A stretch of DNA of 64,000 bases from Aquamicrobium sp. LC103. GTDB lineage: Bacteria > Pseudomonadota > Alphaproteobacteria > Rhizobiales > Rhizobiaceae. The stretch covers positions 237,939 to 301,938 of the forward strand of contig NZ_LBCQ02000009.1 of NCBI RefSeq assembly GCF_001014615.2. The letters are read 5' to 3'. The translations under genes were made by a program, and so were the position numbers. The notes under the pieces are model-generated. The model made no database searches, had not been told where the DNA came from, and saw only the letters and a list, made by a program, of their open reading frames with translations. Positions 34,091 through 43,330 of the stretch are shown in pieces (the first letter of the stretch is position 1; every line of letters starts with the position of its first letter).

Positions 34091-36156
34091 TTCGCGATGC
34101 CTTCGAGATGCAGATTGCCCATCCGGTCGATGCGACCGGACCATCCGGGCAGGATGACGACGGTGGTGTCCTCCTGTTCGACGATGGCAGGGCCGGCCAG
34201 GCTCTGGCTCGCCACCAGCGCGGCGCGGCTGTAGACTGCGGCCGGAATCCATGTCCCGCGATGATAGATAGGGCGTTCGCCCTTCGGACCCACAGCCGTG
34301 CCGCCGGCGTAGAGATCGGGTACCGGCAGGTCCGGCGTGATGCCGACGGCGGCCAGTCGCGCCGTGCCCAGTTCCACGACGGCCTCGGTGTCGCGGAAGC
34401 CGTAAATGCGCTCGTGCTCGCGATGGAAGGCCTCGGCGATCGCGTCTGCCGTTGTCGCGTCGGCAGGAAGGTTGACTCTGAGTTCATAGGCCTGGCCGGC
34501 ATAACGCATGTCGACGGCTCGGTCGAAACGGGTCTCGCCCTTGGCGCCTCCCTCGGCTGCAAGCCAACTCAGCCCCTCGGTCCTCAAAGCCTCGAAGGTT
34601 TCGGACAGCGTGGCGGAGGAACCGGCGTCAAGTGCGAGCCGCAGGCTGCGAACGAAATCACGGCGCAGGTCCGCGCCCGCAGCGCCCATGGCACAGAAGG
34701 TGCCGGCGGCAGGCGGGACGATGATGTGCGGAATGCCGACTTCTTCCGCCAGCAGGTTCGCATGTGTCGGCCCGGCGCCGCCGAAGGGAACCAGTGCAAA
34801 GCCACGCGGATCGAGCCCACGCTCGGCGAGTGTCTTGTAGAGCGCGCTGGCCATGCCTGCGGTGGTGACGGCGAGCGCGCCCTCCGCCGCCCTGGCCGCG
34901 ACGTCGGCGACATTCCCGGAAAGGCCGATTCTGGTGCCGACGGAAGCGAGCGCGGCGCGGGCCGCATCGCCGTCGAGCTTCATGCGCCCGCCGAGGAAAC
35001 CGGCCGGATCGATATAGCCGAGCGTCAGATAGCAGTCGGTGACGGCGGGCTGATCGCCGCCCTGGCCGTAGGAGACCGGCCCAGGCTTCGCGCCGGCGCT
35101 TTGCGGTCCCACCTTGATGATACCGTGCTGGTCGACCCAGACGATCGAACCGCCGCCGGCGCCGATCGCGCTGACATCGACCACCGGTAACACCAGCGGA
35201 AGGCCGCCTATATCCGTGCGGGTGGCCAGTTCCGGCATGCCGCCGGCCGCGATGGCGATATCCGAGGACGTGCCGCCCATGTCGAAGGTGATGATGCCTG
35301 GCGTGTCGACAGCCTGGGCGAGCCTCACCGCGGCCATTACGCCCGAAGCAGGGCCGGAAAGGATGGTCTCGACGGGCCGGTCGACCGCAGAGGCTGCGCT
35401 GAGCGAGCCGCCATTCGAAGCTGTCACCACGATCGGTGCGGTCACGCCGCGCTCGGTCAGCCCACCCCGCAGGCCATCGAAATAGTGCTGGATGAGTGGT
35501 TGGATATAGGCGTTGAGGCAAGCGACGAGCGTGCGCTCATATTCACGGATCTCGGGCCAGATCGAAGCAGCAGATGTGATGGCGAGGCCGCCTGCCTGGC
35601 TCGATATCCGTTCTGCAAGCTCGCTCTCGAAATCGGGATGGGTGTATCCGTTGATCAGCACGAGCGCAGCTGCGTCGAGCTTCAGCGCCTGCAATTCCGC
35701 AGTGACCCGAGAAATCTCCATCTCGTCCGGCCTGGCAGTGACCGCGCCGGAAGCCGACAGCCGCGCGCCGATCTCGATGATGCGCTCACGGGGAACCAGC
35801 GGGATTTCCTTGTCCGCATGGAAGTCGAAGGACGATGGCATGCGGCAGCGCGCGATCTCCAGAATGTCGCGATAGCCGCTGGAGACGATGAGGCCGATGC
35901 GGGCGCCCTTGCGCTGGATGATGGCATTGAGACCGATCGTGGTGCCGTGCATCAGCACGGAAACGTCCCGGGGCCCCAGACCGACCTGGTCCAGAAGCGC
36001 CTGCAGGCCGTCGATCAGCGCTCGCGACGGATCGTCGGGCGTCGACGGCTCCTTGTAGAAGGAGAGGCTGCGGTCGCGCGGGTCCGACAGGACGAAGTCG
36101 GTGAAGGTCCCGCCGACATCTATGCCGATGCGCGCGCCTCTTGTTGCGGCTGTCAT
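34087..36156 (-). CDS. Hydantoinase A / 5-oxoprolinase alpha-type subunit
   Basis: A 689-residue HyuA-family ATPase of the ASKHA fold. Key sites are the phosphate-binding RIGIDVGGTFTDFVL at about residues 8-22, MHGTTIGLNAIIQRKGARIGLIVSSGYRD, and the second glycine-rich site TFDMGGTSSDIAIA near residue 290. The ATG at 36156 follows GGAAG; the ATG at 36174 overlaps the ATPase stop as ATGA and is a credible alternative that adds six residues. HyuA binds and phosphorylates the cyclic amide with ATP; HyuB, encoded next, completes hydrolysis. Confidence 0.88.
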   Translation of the reverse strand: MTAATRGARIGIDVGGTFTDFVLSDPRDRSLSFYKEPSTPDDPSRALIDGLQALLDQVGLGPRDVSVLMHGTTIGLNAIIQRKGARIGLIVSSGYRDILEIARCRMPSSFDFHADKEIPLVPRERIIEIGARLSASGAVTARPDEMEISRVTAELQALKLDAAALVLINGYTHPDFESELAERISSQAGGLAITSAASIWPEIREYERTLVACLNAYIQPLIQHYFDGLRGGLTERGVTAPIVVTASNGGSLSAASAVDRPVETILSGPASGVMAAVRLAQAVDTPGIITFDMGGTSSDIAIAAGGMPELATRTDIGGLPLVLPVVDVSAIGAGGGSIVWVDQHGIIKVGPQSAGAKPGPVSYGQGGDQPAVTDCYLTLGYIDPAGFLGGRMKLDGDAARAALASVGTRIGLSGNVADVAARAAEGALAVTTAGMASALYKTLAERGLDPRGFALVPFGGAGPTHANLLAEEVGIPHIIVPPAAGTFCAMGAAGADLRRDFVRSLRLALDAGSSATLSETFEALRTEGLSWLAAEGGAKGETRFDRAVDMRYAGQAYELRVNLPADATTADAIAEAFHREHERIYGFRDTEAVVELGTARLAAVGITPDLPVPDLYAGGTAVGPKGERPIYHRGTWIPAAVYSRAALVASQSLAGPAIVEQEDTTVVILPGWSGRIDRMGNLHLEGIAK

Positions 36157-36170
36157 TTCACTTCCATTCC

Positions 36171-37241
36171 TCATTCGGGGTCGACCAGAATGCCGTCATC
36201 GGCGTTCCAGCCAAGCCAATGTTCCTCGCCGACCCGGTAGGTGATGGCGCCGAGCGGACCGTCGGCCTGCCTGTAGACGAAAATCTCGTTCTCCATTCCC
36301 TCGACGCGAACCTGATAGGCCGCGTAGCTGCCGCGAAAGACCGCGCCGGTTATCCGGCCCCGGAGGCGCGACGGGCACCGCTCCGCCTCGTCGCCGAGCA
36401 CCATGCGTTCCGGGCGGATCGAAAGCACGACCGGAGCGCCAGCGGGCTGCGGCTCGGGCAGCGCGAAGGAATAGGCGCCGGCGGCAAGCTTGCGGCCGTC
36501 AGCGTCGGCCTTGCCGGTCAGAATATTGGACGTCCCGAGAAACTCCGCCACGAAACGCGATGCCGGACGATCGTAGATCGTGCTCGGCGCGCCGATCTGC
36601 AGGATGCGCCCGGCATTCATGACGGCCACCTGATCGCTCATCGACAGCGCTTCCTCCTGATCGTGGGTGACGAGGAGAGTGGTGATGCCCAGCCTTTGCT
36701 GCATCTCACGGATTTCGAACTGCATGCTTTCGCGCAGGGAGCGGTCGAGCGCGCCCAGCGGCTCGTCGAGCAGCAGCACCCGCGGGTTGACGACCAGCGA
36801 GCGAGCGAGCGCGACGCGCTGCTGCTGCCCGCCGGAAAGCTGATTGGGATACATGTCCTCCCGTCCCGGCAGACGGATCATGTCGAGCATGCGCGCCACC
36901 TGCGTCTGTTGCTCCGCGCGCGAGGCGCCCGACATGCGCAGACCGAACGCAATGTTCTCGGCCACGGTGCGATGAGGAAACAGGCTGTAGTTCTGGAAAA
37001 CCATGCCGAGATTGCGCTTATGCGGTGGCTGGTACGTGACGTCGTCGCCGCCGATGCGGATCGTGCCGCGATCGGGTTCCTCGAAGCCGGCGACCATGCG
37101 CAGCGTCGTCGTCTTGCCGCAGCCGGAGGGACCCAGCAGCGCAAGCAGCTCTCCCTCGCCGACCGTCAGGTCAAGTTCGTCTACCGCCTGTACGGGTCCG
37201 TAGGATTTGTGGATGTCGGCGAGACGGAGCTCAGCGGCCAT
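36171..37241 (-). CDS. ABC transporter ATP-binding protein, spermidine/putrescine type (PotA-like)
   Basis: A 356-residue ATPase of the MalK/PotA class. Walker A GPSGCGKTTTLRMVAG is near residue 37, Q-loop VFQNYSLFPHRTVAENIAFGL, signature LSGGQQQRVALARSL near 137, Walker B VLLLDEPLGALD, and a C-terminal TOBE regulatory domain (about residues 270-350). It is the first gene of the minus-strand operon, an unusual place for the ATPase since binding protein and permeases come after HyuA-HyuB. The LacI operator lies 101 bases upstream. Confidence 0.92.
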   Translation of the reverse strand: MAAELRLADIHKSYGPVQAVDELDLTVGEGELLALLGPSGCGKTTTLRMVAGFEEPDRGTIRIGGDDVTYQPPHKRNLGMVFQNYSLFPHRTVAENIAFGLRMSGASRAEQQTQVARMLDMIRLPGREDMYPNQLSGGQQQRVALARSLVVNPRVLLLDEPLGALDRSLRESMQFEIREMQQRLGITTLLVTHDQEEALSMSDQVAVMNAGRILQIGAPSTIYDRPASRFVAEFLGTSNILTGKADADGRKLAAGAYSFALPEPQPAGAPVVLSIRPERMVLGDEAERCPSRLRGRITGAVFRGSYAAYQVRVEGMENEIFVYRQADGPLGAITYRVGEEHWLGWNADDGILVDPE

Positions 37242-37341
37242 GGATGGAAAATCCCGGAAGGTTGGAGCCCCGCCGATGCGAACGCCGAGCGTGGCTTTCA
37301 GGCTGGCTGCGCGAAATCATCCTTACGCCTTCCGTTCCCTA

Positions 37342-37357
37342 ATTTTAGCGCTAAAAT
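37342..37357. promoter_or_regulatory. LacI-family operator
   Basis: ATTTTAGCGCTAAAAT is a perfect 16-bp palindrome with the central CG step typical of LacI/GalR operators. It lies in the 221-bp divergent gap between the potA-hyuA-hyuB operon and the LacI-type gene, so it probably controls both directions. Confidence 0.85.
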
Positions 37358-37462
37358 ACGATTGGAAATCGATGAGTCAACCGAGCGCCGACAAAAGAAA
37401 ATGAATTTGCCGACTGCGTCGATTTGATGGAATAAACTGCATTCGAGGATGCGGAAGGGCGA

Positions 37463-38485
37463 ATGAAAACCGGTGACGGGCGCGTTGCGGATCAGCGCAT
37501 GATAACCATGCAGGACGTCGCGAAGGCGGCCCAAGTCTCGCCGATGACGGTCTCCAACGCTTATCGGCATCCGCATCGCGTACAGGAGGCGACGCGGCTT
37601 CGGATCCTCGAGATAGCCTTGGAATTGGGTTATGTGCCTAACCTGTCGGCTGGCCACCTGGCGGCGGGGAAGAGCCGCGTGATCGGCGGGACGATTCCGT
37701 CGGTGAAGAACTCGAGCTTCTATCAGTATATCAGCGGGCTGCAAGAAGGTGTCGCCGAGCATGGCTACAAGCTGATCCTGATGCTGGCGGACACGCCGGA
37801 GCAGGAGATGGAGGCGATCGAGACGCTGATTGGCCTGCGCGTCGCCGGCATCGTTCTGATCGGCAACGAGCACGAACCGGCCTCGATCGACCTTCTCAGC
37901 AAGTCGCATATCCCGTTGGTCGAGACATGGCTCCTCGACGATGCGATCGACATGGCGATCGGCTATCGCATCGACCGCGCCATGCGCGAGGTCTGCCGCC
38001 ATCTGGTGGCAAAGGGGCGCCGGCGGATCGGCTTGATAGGCTATGACAGCCCGGCCTCGCGGCGGTTCAACGAGCGGCCGCCGATTTTCCGGGAAGAGAT
38101 GGCGCTTGCCGGACTGCGCTCCGATTTGATTTATCACGTGGAGGAGGCGCACGGTTTTGGCAGCGGGCCTCACGCATTGGAGGCGTTGCTGGCGATCGAC
38201 CCGCAGCTCGACGCGGTGATCTGCCCGACCGATATCGTGGCCGCCAGCGTGATCTTCGAATGCGGGCGCAGGTCGCTTTCGGTTCCGGGCCAAATCGCCG
38301 TCGTGGGCTGGGGCGACTATGAGATCGCCACAGCGATGAACCCGGCGCTGACCACGGTGAAGCCGCAGCCCTGGCATATGGGCAATGGTGCGGTCGCCAT
38401 GCTGGTCGATCGGCACGAGACAGGCAGGAAGAACGGCAGGAGCGTCGATACCGGCTATCTGCTCGTTGCCCGCGACAGCGCCTGA
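37463..38485 (+). CDS. LacI family transcriptional regulator
   Basis: A 340-residue LacI/GalR regulator. Helix-turn-helix: ITMQDVAKAAQVSPMTVSNAYRHPHRVQEATRLRI at about residues 14-48, with hinge helix LSAGHLAAGKSRVIGG. The C-terminal periplasmic-binding-protein-like domain ends VVGWGDYEIATAMNPALTTVKPQPWHMG, the usual effector and dimer region. It diverges from the hydantoinase/transporter operon and has a perfect operator palindrome between them. A carbohydrate or purine-like ligand is usual for the family; here a hydantoin- or oxoproline-like effector is possible. Confidence 0.9.
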   Translation: MKTGDGRVADQRMITMQDVAKAAQVSPMTVSNAYRHPHRVQEATRLRILEIALELGYVPNLSAGHLAAGKSRVIGGTIPSVKNSSFYQYISGLQEGVAEHGYKLILMLADTPEQEMEAIETLIGLRVAGIVLIGNEHEPASIDLLSKSHIPLVETWLLDDAIDMAIGYRIDRAMREVCRHLVAKGRRRIGLIGYDSPASRRFNERPPIFREEMALAGLRSDLIYHVEEAHGFGSGPHALEALLAIDPQLDAVICPTDIVAASVIFECGRRSLSVPGQIAVVGWGDYEIATAMNPALTTVKPQPWHMGNGAVAMLVDRHETGRKNGRSVDTGYLLVARDSA

Positions 38486-38487
38486 GT

Positions 38488-38886
38488 TCAGGCGACGGCG
38501 ATGCCTTCGATCTCGATCAGCCATGCCGGGTCATAGGCGCCGGTGATGATCGTCGAGAGCGCGATCGTCCGATCGCCCATGACCTCCCAACGTACCTTGG
38601 CGTTGATATCGCGATGTTCGTAGCCCGCCAGGAAGACGGTGAGCTTGACCAGATTGTCGAGGCTCATGCCGGCCGCGCGCAATTGTGCCTCGACATTGGC
38701 CCAGGCAAGCCGTGCCTGGCTTTCGAAATCCTCCGGCATATGGCCGTCGGCGCCGACCGGGATCTGGCCACTTATATAAAGAGTGCGCGATGCGCCGGAT
38801 ATCTCGACGGCCTGGGCATAGCGCCGGGCGGCGGTCTGGGGGGCGTCGGGCGCGTTGACGGCGCGCCGGGTGATCGATGAGGTCAT
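38488..38886 (-). CDS. RidA family (YjgF/YER057c/UK114) protein
   Basis: A 132-residue RidA-fold protein starting MTSSITRRAVNAPDAPQTAARRYAQAV in outline at 38886. It has the family signatures LYISGQIPVGADGHMPEDFESQARLAWANVEAQLRAAG and VKLTVFLAGYEHRD. Classical RidA has an Arg in a C-terminal (A/S)R(S/A)-type motif that binds 2-aminoacrylate carboxylate. Here the C-terminus reads DPAWLIEIEGIAVA with no Arg at that place, so it belongs to another Rid subgroup. It is last in the GntR-headed peptide operon, 22 bases after DppF. Confidence 0.85.
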   Translation of the reverse strand: MTSSITRRAVNAPDAPQTAARRYAQAVEISGASRTLYISGQIPVGADGHMPEDFESQARLAWANVEAQLRAAGMSLDNLVKLTVFLAGYEHRDINAKVRWEVMGDRTIALSTIITGAYDPAWLIEIEGIAVA

Positions 38887-38908
38887 GAGCTTTTCCTTGA
38901 TGTCGGTT

Positions 38909-39889
38909 TCAGGCGGCCGCGCGAACATGGCAGGCGGCGCGCCTGCCGCCATCCAGCGCAACCAGGGGAGGCGCGGTCTCGCGGCAGATCGGCTCGGCCA
39001 GCGGACAGCGCGTGACGAAGGCGCAGCCCTTCGGCGGATTGGCCGGGCTCGGGAGGTCGCCTTTGAGCACGATGCGCTTGCGGCTGCGCTGCGCGATCGG
39101 ATCGGGCAGTGGCACTGCGCTCAAAAGCGCCTCGGTATAGGGATGGACTGGATTGGCGAAAACCTCGCTGGTCCTTCCCGTCTCGACCAGATGGCCGAGA
39201 TACATAACCGCCACCCGGTCCGCGAAATGGCGCACCACCGACAGGTCATGGCTGATGAACAGATAGGAAAGGCGGAAGCGCTTTTGCAAATCGAGCAACA
39301 GGTTGAGGATCTGCGAGCGGATTGAAACGTCGAGCGCCGACACCGGCTCGTCGAGAATGAGCAGCTTGGGGTTGAGCGCCAGGGCGCGGGCGATCACGAT
39401 GCGCTGGCGCTGGCCGCCGGAAAAGGCATTCGGCCGGCGCTCTGCATGTTGCGGATGGAGACCCACGAGCCCGAGCAGTTCGGCGACGCGCTCGCGGCGC
39501 TCCTTGGCGCTACCCATGCCATGGATGGCCAGCGGCTCGGCGATGCTCTCGCCGATCGTCAGCTTCGGATTGAGCGCGGCCACCGGATCCTGGAAGACGA
39601 TCTGCACGTCGCGCGAGAAGGCGCGCAACGCAGCCGGCTCGCCATGCACGATCGGCTTGCCCTCGAAGCTGATCGTGCCGCTGGTCGGGCGTTGCATGCC
39701 GAGGATCGCCGCGCCGAGAGTGGATTTTCCGCAGCCGGACTCACCGACGAGTGCTATGCTTTCGCCAACGCCGATGTCGAGGTCGACGCCGTCGACCGCC
39801 TTCACCCAGCCGACCGGGCGGCCGAGGAGCCCACCGCGTATCGGAAAATGGACCTTGAGGTCGCGAACCGAAAGCAGCGTTTCGCTCAT
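38909..39889 (-). CDS. Oligopeptide ABC transporter ATPase (DppF-like)
   Basis: A 326-residue ATPase with Walker [12 protein letters not shown] near residue 52, signature FSGGQRQRIVIARAL, Walker B LLILDEPVSALD and the C-terminal oligopeptide-transporter domain with cysteines C-x(n)-CPLAEPIC that bind an iron-sulfur or metal centre in this class. The start at 39889 overlaps the DppD-like stop by four bases. It pairs with the DppD-like ATPase. Confidence 0.92.
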   Translation of the reverse strand: MSETLLSVRDLKVHFPIRGGLLGRPVGWVKAVDGVDLDIGVGESIALVGESGCGKSTLGAAILGMQRPTSGTISFEGKPIVHGEPAALRAFSRDVQIVFQDPVAALNPKLTIGESIAEPLAIHGMGSAKERRERVAELLGLVGLHPQHAERRPNAFSGGQRQRIVIARALALNPKLLILDEPVSALDVSIRSQILNLLLDLQKRFRLSYLFISHDLSVVRHFADRVAVMYLGHLVETGRTSEVFANPVHPYTEALLSAVPLPDPIAQRSRKRIVLKGDLPSPANPPKGCAFVTRCPLAEPICRETAPPLVALDGGRRAACHVRAAA

Positions 39890-40860
39890 AGTATCGCTCC
39901 GACCCTGTCGCTGTGCCAGCATGCGGCGTTGCCGGAATCCGCGCGTGGCGTCAATGGCGGCTGACTTTCCACGCAATGCGAATCCGACAGCGGGCAGCGC
40001 GGATTGAAGCGGCATCCGACCGGCCATTGCCCGATGTCGGGCACGGTGCCTTCGATCGTCGGCAGGATGGTCTTGGGAGCGCCGTCGAGGCGTGGAATGG
40101 TGGACAGCAAAAGGCGCGTGTAGGGGTGCTCCTGGCCTGCGAAGATATTGCCGACCGGCGCTTCCTCGATCACGCGGCCGGCATACATGACCGCCACGCG
40201 ATCGGCCATATCGGCCACCACGCCCATGTCGTGGGTGATGAGCAGGATGGCGGTGCCGGTCTCCTCACGCAACCGTTTCATCAGTTCGAGGATCTGTGCC
40301 TGGATGGTGACGTCGAGCGCCGTGGTCGGCTCGTCGGCGATCAAAAGCTTCGGCCGGCAGATCAGGGCCATTGCGATCATCGCGCGCTGGCACATACCGC
40401 CGGAGAGCTCGAACGGATACTGGCCATAGCGAAGCTCGGGTTCGGGAATGCCGACCTCCTCGAGCATTGCAATCGCCGCGCGCTTGGCCTCGCCCGGATC
40501 GATGTGACGATGTATGGCGAGATTCTCTTCGATCTGGCGCCCGATCTTCATCAGCGGATTGAGCGATGCGACCGGCTCCTGGAAGATCATGGCGATTTCA
40601 TCGCCGCGCAATTTGCGGCGCCCGCTTTCCGGGAGGGCGCGCAAGTCGACGTCGCCGAGCATTACCCTGCCGGCGGCGAAACGCGCCGCCTTCGGCAGCA
40701 GGCCCATGATGGAAAAAGCGGTCATCGACTTGCCGCAACCCGATTCTCCCACAACGGAGAGGATTTCGCCCTGCGCGACCTGAAAGCTGACGCCGTCGAC
40801 GACCGGCTTGCCGCCGATCGTGATCTTGAGGTCCTCAACCGTAAGGACGGGGTCCGTCAT
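39886..40860 (-). CDS. Oligopeptide ABC transporter ATPase (DppD-like)
   Basis: A 324-residue ATPase with Walker [17 protein letters not shown] near residue 38, Q-loop [19 protein letters not shown], signature [15 protein letters not shown], Walker [13 protein letters not shown] and C-terminal [14 protein letters not shown] cysteine cluster. It overlaps the gamma-glutamyltransferase stop by four bases and the DppF start by four bases, so enzyme and transport genes are translationally coupled. Confidence 0.92.
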   Translation of the reverse strand: MTDPVLTVEDLKITIGGKPVVDGVSFQVAQGEILSVVGESGCGKSMTAFSIMGLLPKAARFAAGRVMLGDVDLRALPESGRRKLRGDEIAMIFQEPVASLNPLMKIGRQIEENLAIHRHIDPGEAKRAAIAMLEEVGIPEPELRYGQYPFELSGGMCQRAMIAMALICRPKLLIADEPTTALDVTIQAQILELMKRLREETGTAILLITHDMGVVADMADRVAVMYAGRVIEEAPVGNIFAGQEHPYTRLLLSTIPRLDGAPKTILPTIEGTVPDIGQWPVGCRFNPRCPLSDSHCVESQPPLTPRADSGNAACWHSDRVGAIL

Positions 40861-42398
40861 GCGCCCTCCATGCCGACCGCCGCCCAGGGATGATTGGGAT
40901 GTGCCATGCCGATATTCTGGCCGTCGACGCGCATCACCGCCGACGGCACCGCGAAATTGACCGGGTAAAGCGTGTCCTCGACGATCTCGACGGGAAACTC
41001 CTCGGCGAGCCTCGTGGCGACATCCGTCCGGGCATTCTGGTTGACGCGCAGCGTGACGCCGCTGGCGTCCAGGCGCGGCGCGTGCATCGCCTCTTCGAGC
41101 GACATGCCAAAGGCGGCGACGTAGGAAAGGATCTGCGCCACCGAGGGCATGATCTGTCTGCCGCCGGCGGCGCCCAATGCGAATGCCGGCCGATCTTCAA
41201 CCGTTGCGATCAACGGACACATATTGGCCAACGGCCGTACGGCCGGCGCGATCGAATTCGGTTGGCCTGGACGCGGATCGAACCACATGACGCCGTTGTT
41301 CATCAAAAGGTCGGTCGACGGTAGCACGACCTTGGAGCCGAAGCGCGACAGGAGCGTGTTGGTGATCGCGACCATGTTGCCGTCGCGATCGACGACGCTG
41401 ACATGGGTCGTGCAGCTTTCGCCGCCGGCATGGCCGAGGCTGCGCAGCCGGTGCTCGGAGGCGCGCCGGATGGCGCGCGCGAAGGCAAGTGCCGTTTGAC
41501 CCGACATTGCATCACCTTCCGGCAATGTGCGTTCGAGTTCGCCAAGCGCTTCCGCCAGGGTCGGCCCGCCTGACAGGCCGGACATCGCGTGGACCTGCAT
41601 GCCACGATAGGCGGTCATCAGCGGCTTGCGCCAAACCGGCGCATAGTCGCGCATCTCCGAGGCATCGATCGACGATCCGCCGTCCTGCAGGTCGGAGATG
41701 ATCAGCGAGGCGATCTCGCCTTCGTAAAAATCGCGCGGACCGACTTTCGCAAGCCGCTCCAGCATCGCAGCCTTGCGCGGCATCGCGAGGTGAGCATTGG
41801 CGCCGCGCTCGGGGACGCGCGGCGCACGACCTTCCTTCAGGAACAGCGCGGCAGATGCTGGAAAGTGTCCGAGTCCCTCGGCATCGATCGCCAGGCAAAG
41901 CACGGTGTACCAGTCGAGCACCAGGCCTCGTCGCGCATGTTCGATGGCGGGCTGCAGCGCTTCGGCGAAACTGATCGTGCCGAAGCGTTCGAGTGCCGCG
42001 GCAAGTCCTGCGATGGCTCCGGGCACGCAGATCGAGCCATAGCCGATGAGGTTGCGGTCTTCCTTCACCGACGGCCAGTCGAACCAGTCGCCGTCGCGGC
42101 CGGAAACGAGCGGATAATCGGCGGGATCGAGCTTGCCCGGAGAAATCACGTTGAAGTCGAGCGCATCGACCGCGCCGGTGCGTCCATCTGCGTGCAGGAG
42201 GAAGCCGCCGCCACCTATGCCGGAGAGCCAAGGCTCCACTACGCTCAGCGTCAAAATAGTGGTGACCGCCGCGTCGACCGCGTTTCCACCGCGCGAAAGC
42301 ACCGCCGCGCCCGCTTCGGCGGCAAGCCAGTTCTGGCAGGCGACGAGGCCCTTTTCGCTTCGCACCGCGTGCTTGCGTACCGCCCAATGCTCAGTCAT
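40857..42398 (-). CDS. Gamma-glutamyltransferase-family protein
   Basis: A 513-residue Ntn-hydrolase of the gamma-glutamyltransferase family starting MTEHWAVRKHAVRSEKGLV at 42398. Family marks are ACQNWLAAEAGAAVLSRGGNAVDAAV near the start and the processing site with catalytic Thr in SCTTHVSVVDRDGNMVAITNTLLSRFGSKV (cut before the Thr of THVSV). The product would be two chains. No signal peptide is visible, so it is probably cytoplasmic, unlike classical periplasmic Ggt. It could hydrolyse gamma-glutamyl compounds or a cephalosporin-like amide after import through the adjacent Dpp system. It overlaps both neighbours. Confidence 0.88.
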   Translation of the reverse strand: MTEHWAVRKHAVRSEKGLVACQNWLAAEAGAAVLSRGGNAVDAAVTTILTLSVVEPWLSGIGGGGFLLHADGRTGAVDALDFNVISPGKLDPADYPLVSGRDGDWFDWPSVKEDRNLIGYGSICVPGAIAGLAAALERFGTISFAEALQPAIEHARRGLVLDWYTVLCLAIDAEGLGHFPASAALFLKEGRAPRVPERGANAHLAMPRKAAMLERLAKVGPRDFYEGEIASLIISDLQDGGSSIDASEMRDYAPVWRKPLMTAYRGMQVHAMSGLSGGPTLAEALGELERTLPEGDAMSGQTALAFARAIRRASEHRLRSLGHAGGESCTTHVSVVDRDGNMVAITNTLLSRFGSKVVLPSTDLLMNNGVMWFDPRPGQPNSIAPAVRPLANMCPLIATVEDRPAFALGAAGGRQIMPSVAQILSYVAAFGMSLEEAMHAPRLDASGVTLRVNQNARTDVATRLAEEFPVEIVEDTLYPVNFAVPSAVMRVDGQNIGMAHPNHPWAAVGMEGA

Positions 42399-43302
42399 CG
42401 GCCCGTCCGAATCTGCGCGGGCCGATCGCTGCGGGAATAGCGCCGGCGACCGCGAAACGGCCGCTGTTCGCCGAGCTGGCATGATGCTTGGCGATCTCGG
42501 CCGCCGTTGCGACCCAGACGCTGCTTTCAGCCTTGATCTTGTCGAAGAGTTCTTCGAGCAGCGCGATGCGCTGGGCGCGTCCGGATATCCAATCGTGGAC
42601 CGTCAGGGTGAACAACCCGCCGAAACGGTGGAGCATGCGCCATTCCGAAGTCCAGTCCTCAAGCACGGCGCGCCCGGATTGCAAAGGCCATTTGTCGCGA
42701 CCGCCGCCCTCGAATTTGAAGAAGACGGCGTCGTCAACCGCCCATTGCACAGGGATCTCCAGTACCCCGTCGACGTCGTAGGGATGGTCGAAGCCGGAAA
42801 GCGAGGAATCATAGGCAAGCCCGAGACGCTTCACCTCGCGCAGCATATGGGGGGTCATCTCCCAGGCCGGAGAGCGGAAGCCCACCGGTGCGGCTCCGGT
42901 CTGTTTGACGAACAATTCATGGCTCGCCTCCAGCGCGCCGGTGAATTCCTTGTCGGAGACGTCGGCGACGATCTCGTGGAAATAGCCGTGCAGTCCCACC
43001 TCGTGGCCGCGCTCCACGATCGCCGGCAGGATTTCCGGATTGGTCTCGGCGACGAACCCGGGCACGTAGAAGCTTGCCTTGAAATCATAGCGTTCGAACA
43101 GGTCGAGAAGGCGGTAGAGGCCGGTGCGCGGGCCGAAGCGGCGGATCTCGATACCGGCGAGACGGTCGGGAACCTCGTCGCGTAGCGACCAGAGAAACGG
43201 CGAATGGGCGTCGACGTCGACCGACAGAAGCGCGGCGGACTGCTTGCCTGCAGGCCATTCATAGGCCGGCCACGGTGAGCTGTTGTGGGAAACCTTTGTC
43301 AT
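42391..43302 (-). CDS. Polysaccharide deacetylase family protein (PgdA/allantoinase PuuE-like)
   Basis: A 303-residue NodB-fold metal-dependent deacetylase. Metal site: Asp in LLSVDVDAHSP near residue 28 and the two histidines of ERGHEVGLHGYFHE near residues 100-107. Later motifs include GFRSPAWEMTPHM and LFTLTVHDWISGRAQR. The pattern resembles cytoplasmic members such as the Helicobacter peptidoglycan deacetylase and PuuE-type allantoinase, which remove amide-linked groups. No signal peptide. It starts 28 bases after the SDR gene and overlaps the gamma-glutamyltransferase start by eight bases. Its likely substrate is a small N-acyl or ring amide. Confidence 0.82.
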   Translation of the reverse strand: MTKVSHNSSPWPAYEWPAGKQSAALLSVDVDAHSPFLWSLRDEVPDRLAGIEIRRFGPRTGLYRLLDLFERYDFKASFYVPGFVAETNPEILPAIVERGHEVGLHGYFHEIVADVSDKEFTGALEASHELFVKQTGAAPVGFRSPAWEMTPHMLREVKRLGLAYDSSLSGFDHPYDVDGVLEIPVQWAVDDAVFFKFEGGGRDKWPLQSGRAVLEDWTSEWRMLHRFGGLFTLTVHDWISGRAQRIALLEELFDKIKAESSVWVATAAEIAKHHASSANSGRFAVAGAIPAAIGPRRFGRADD

Positions 43303-43330
43303 GCTTTTGCTCCGTTCTGCTTCGTCGGCA

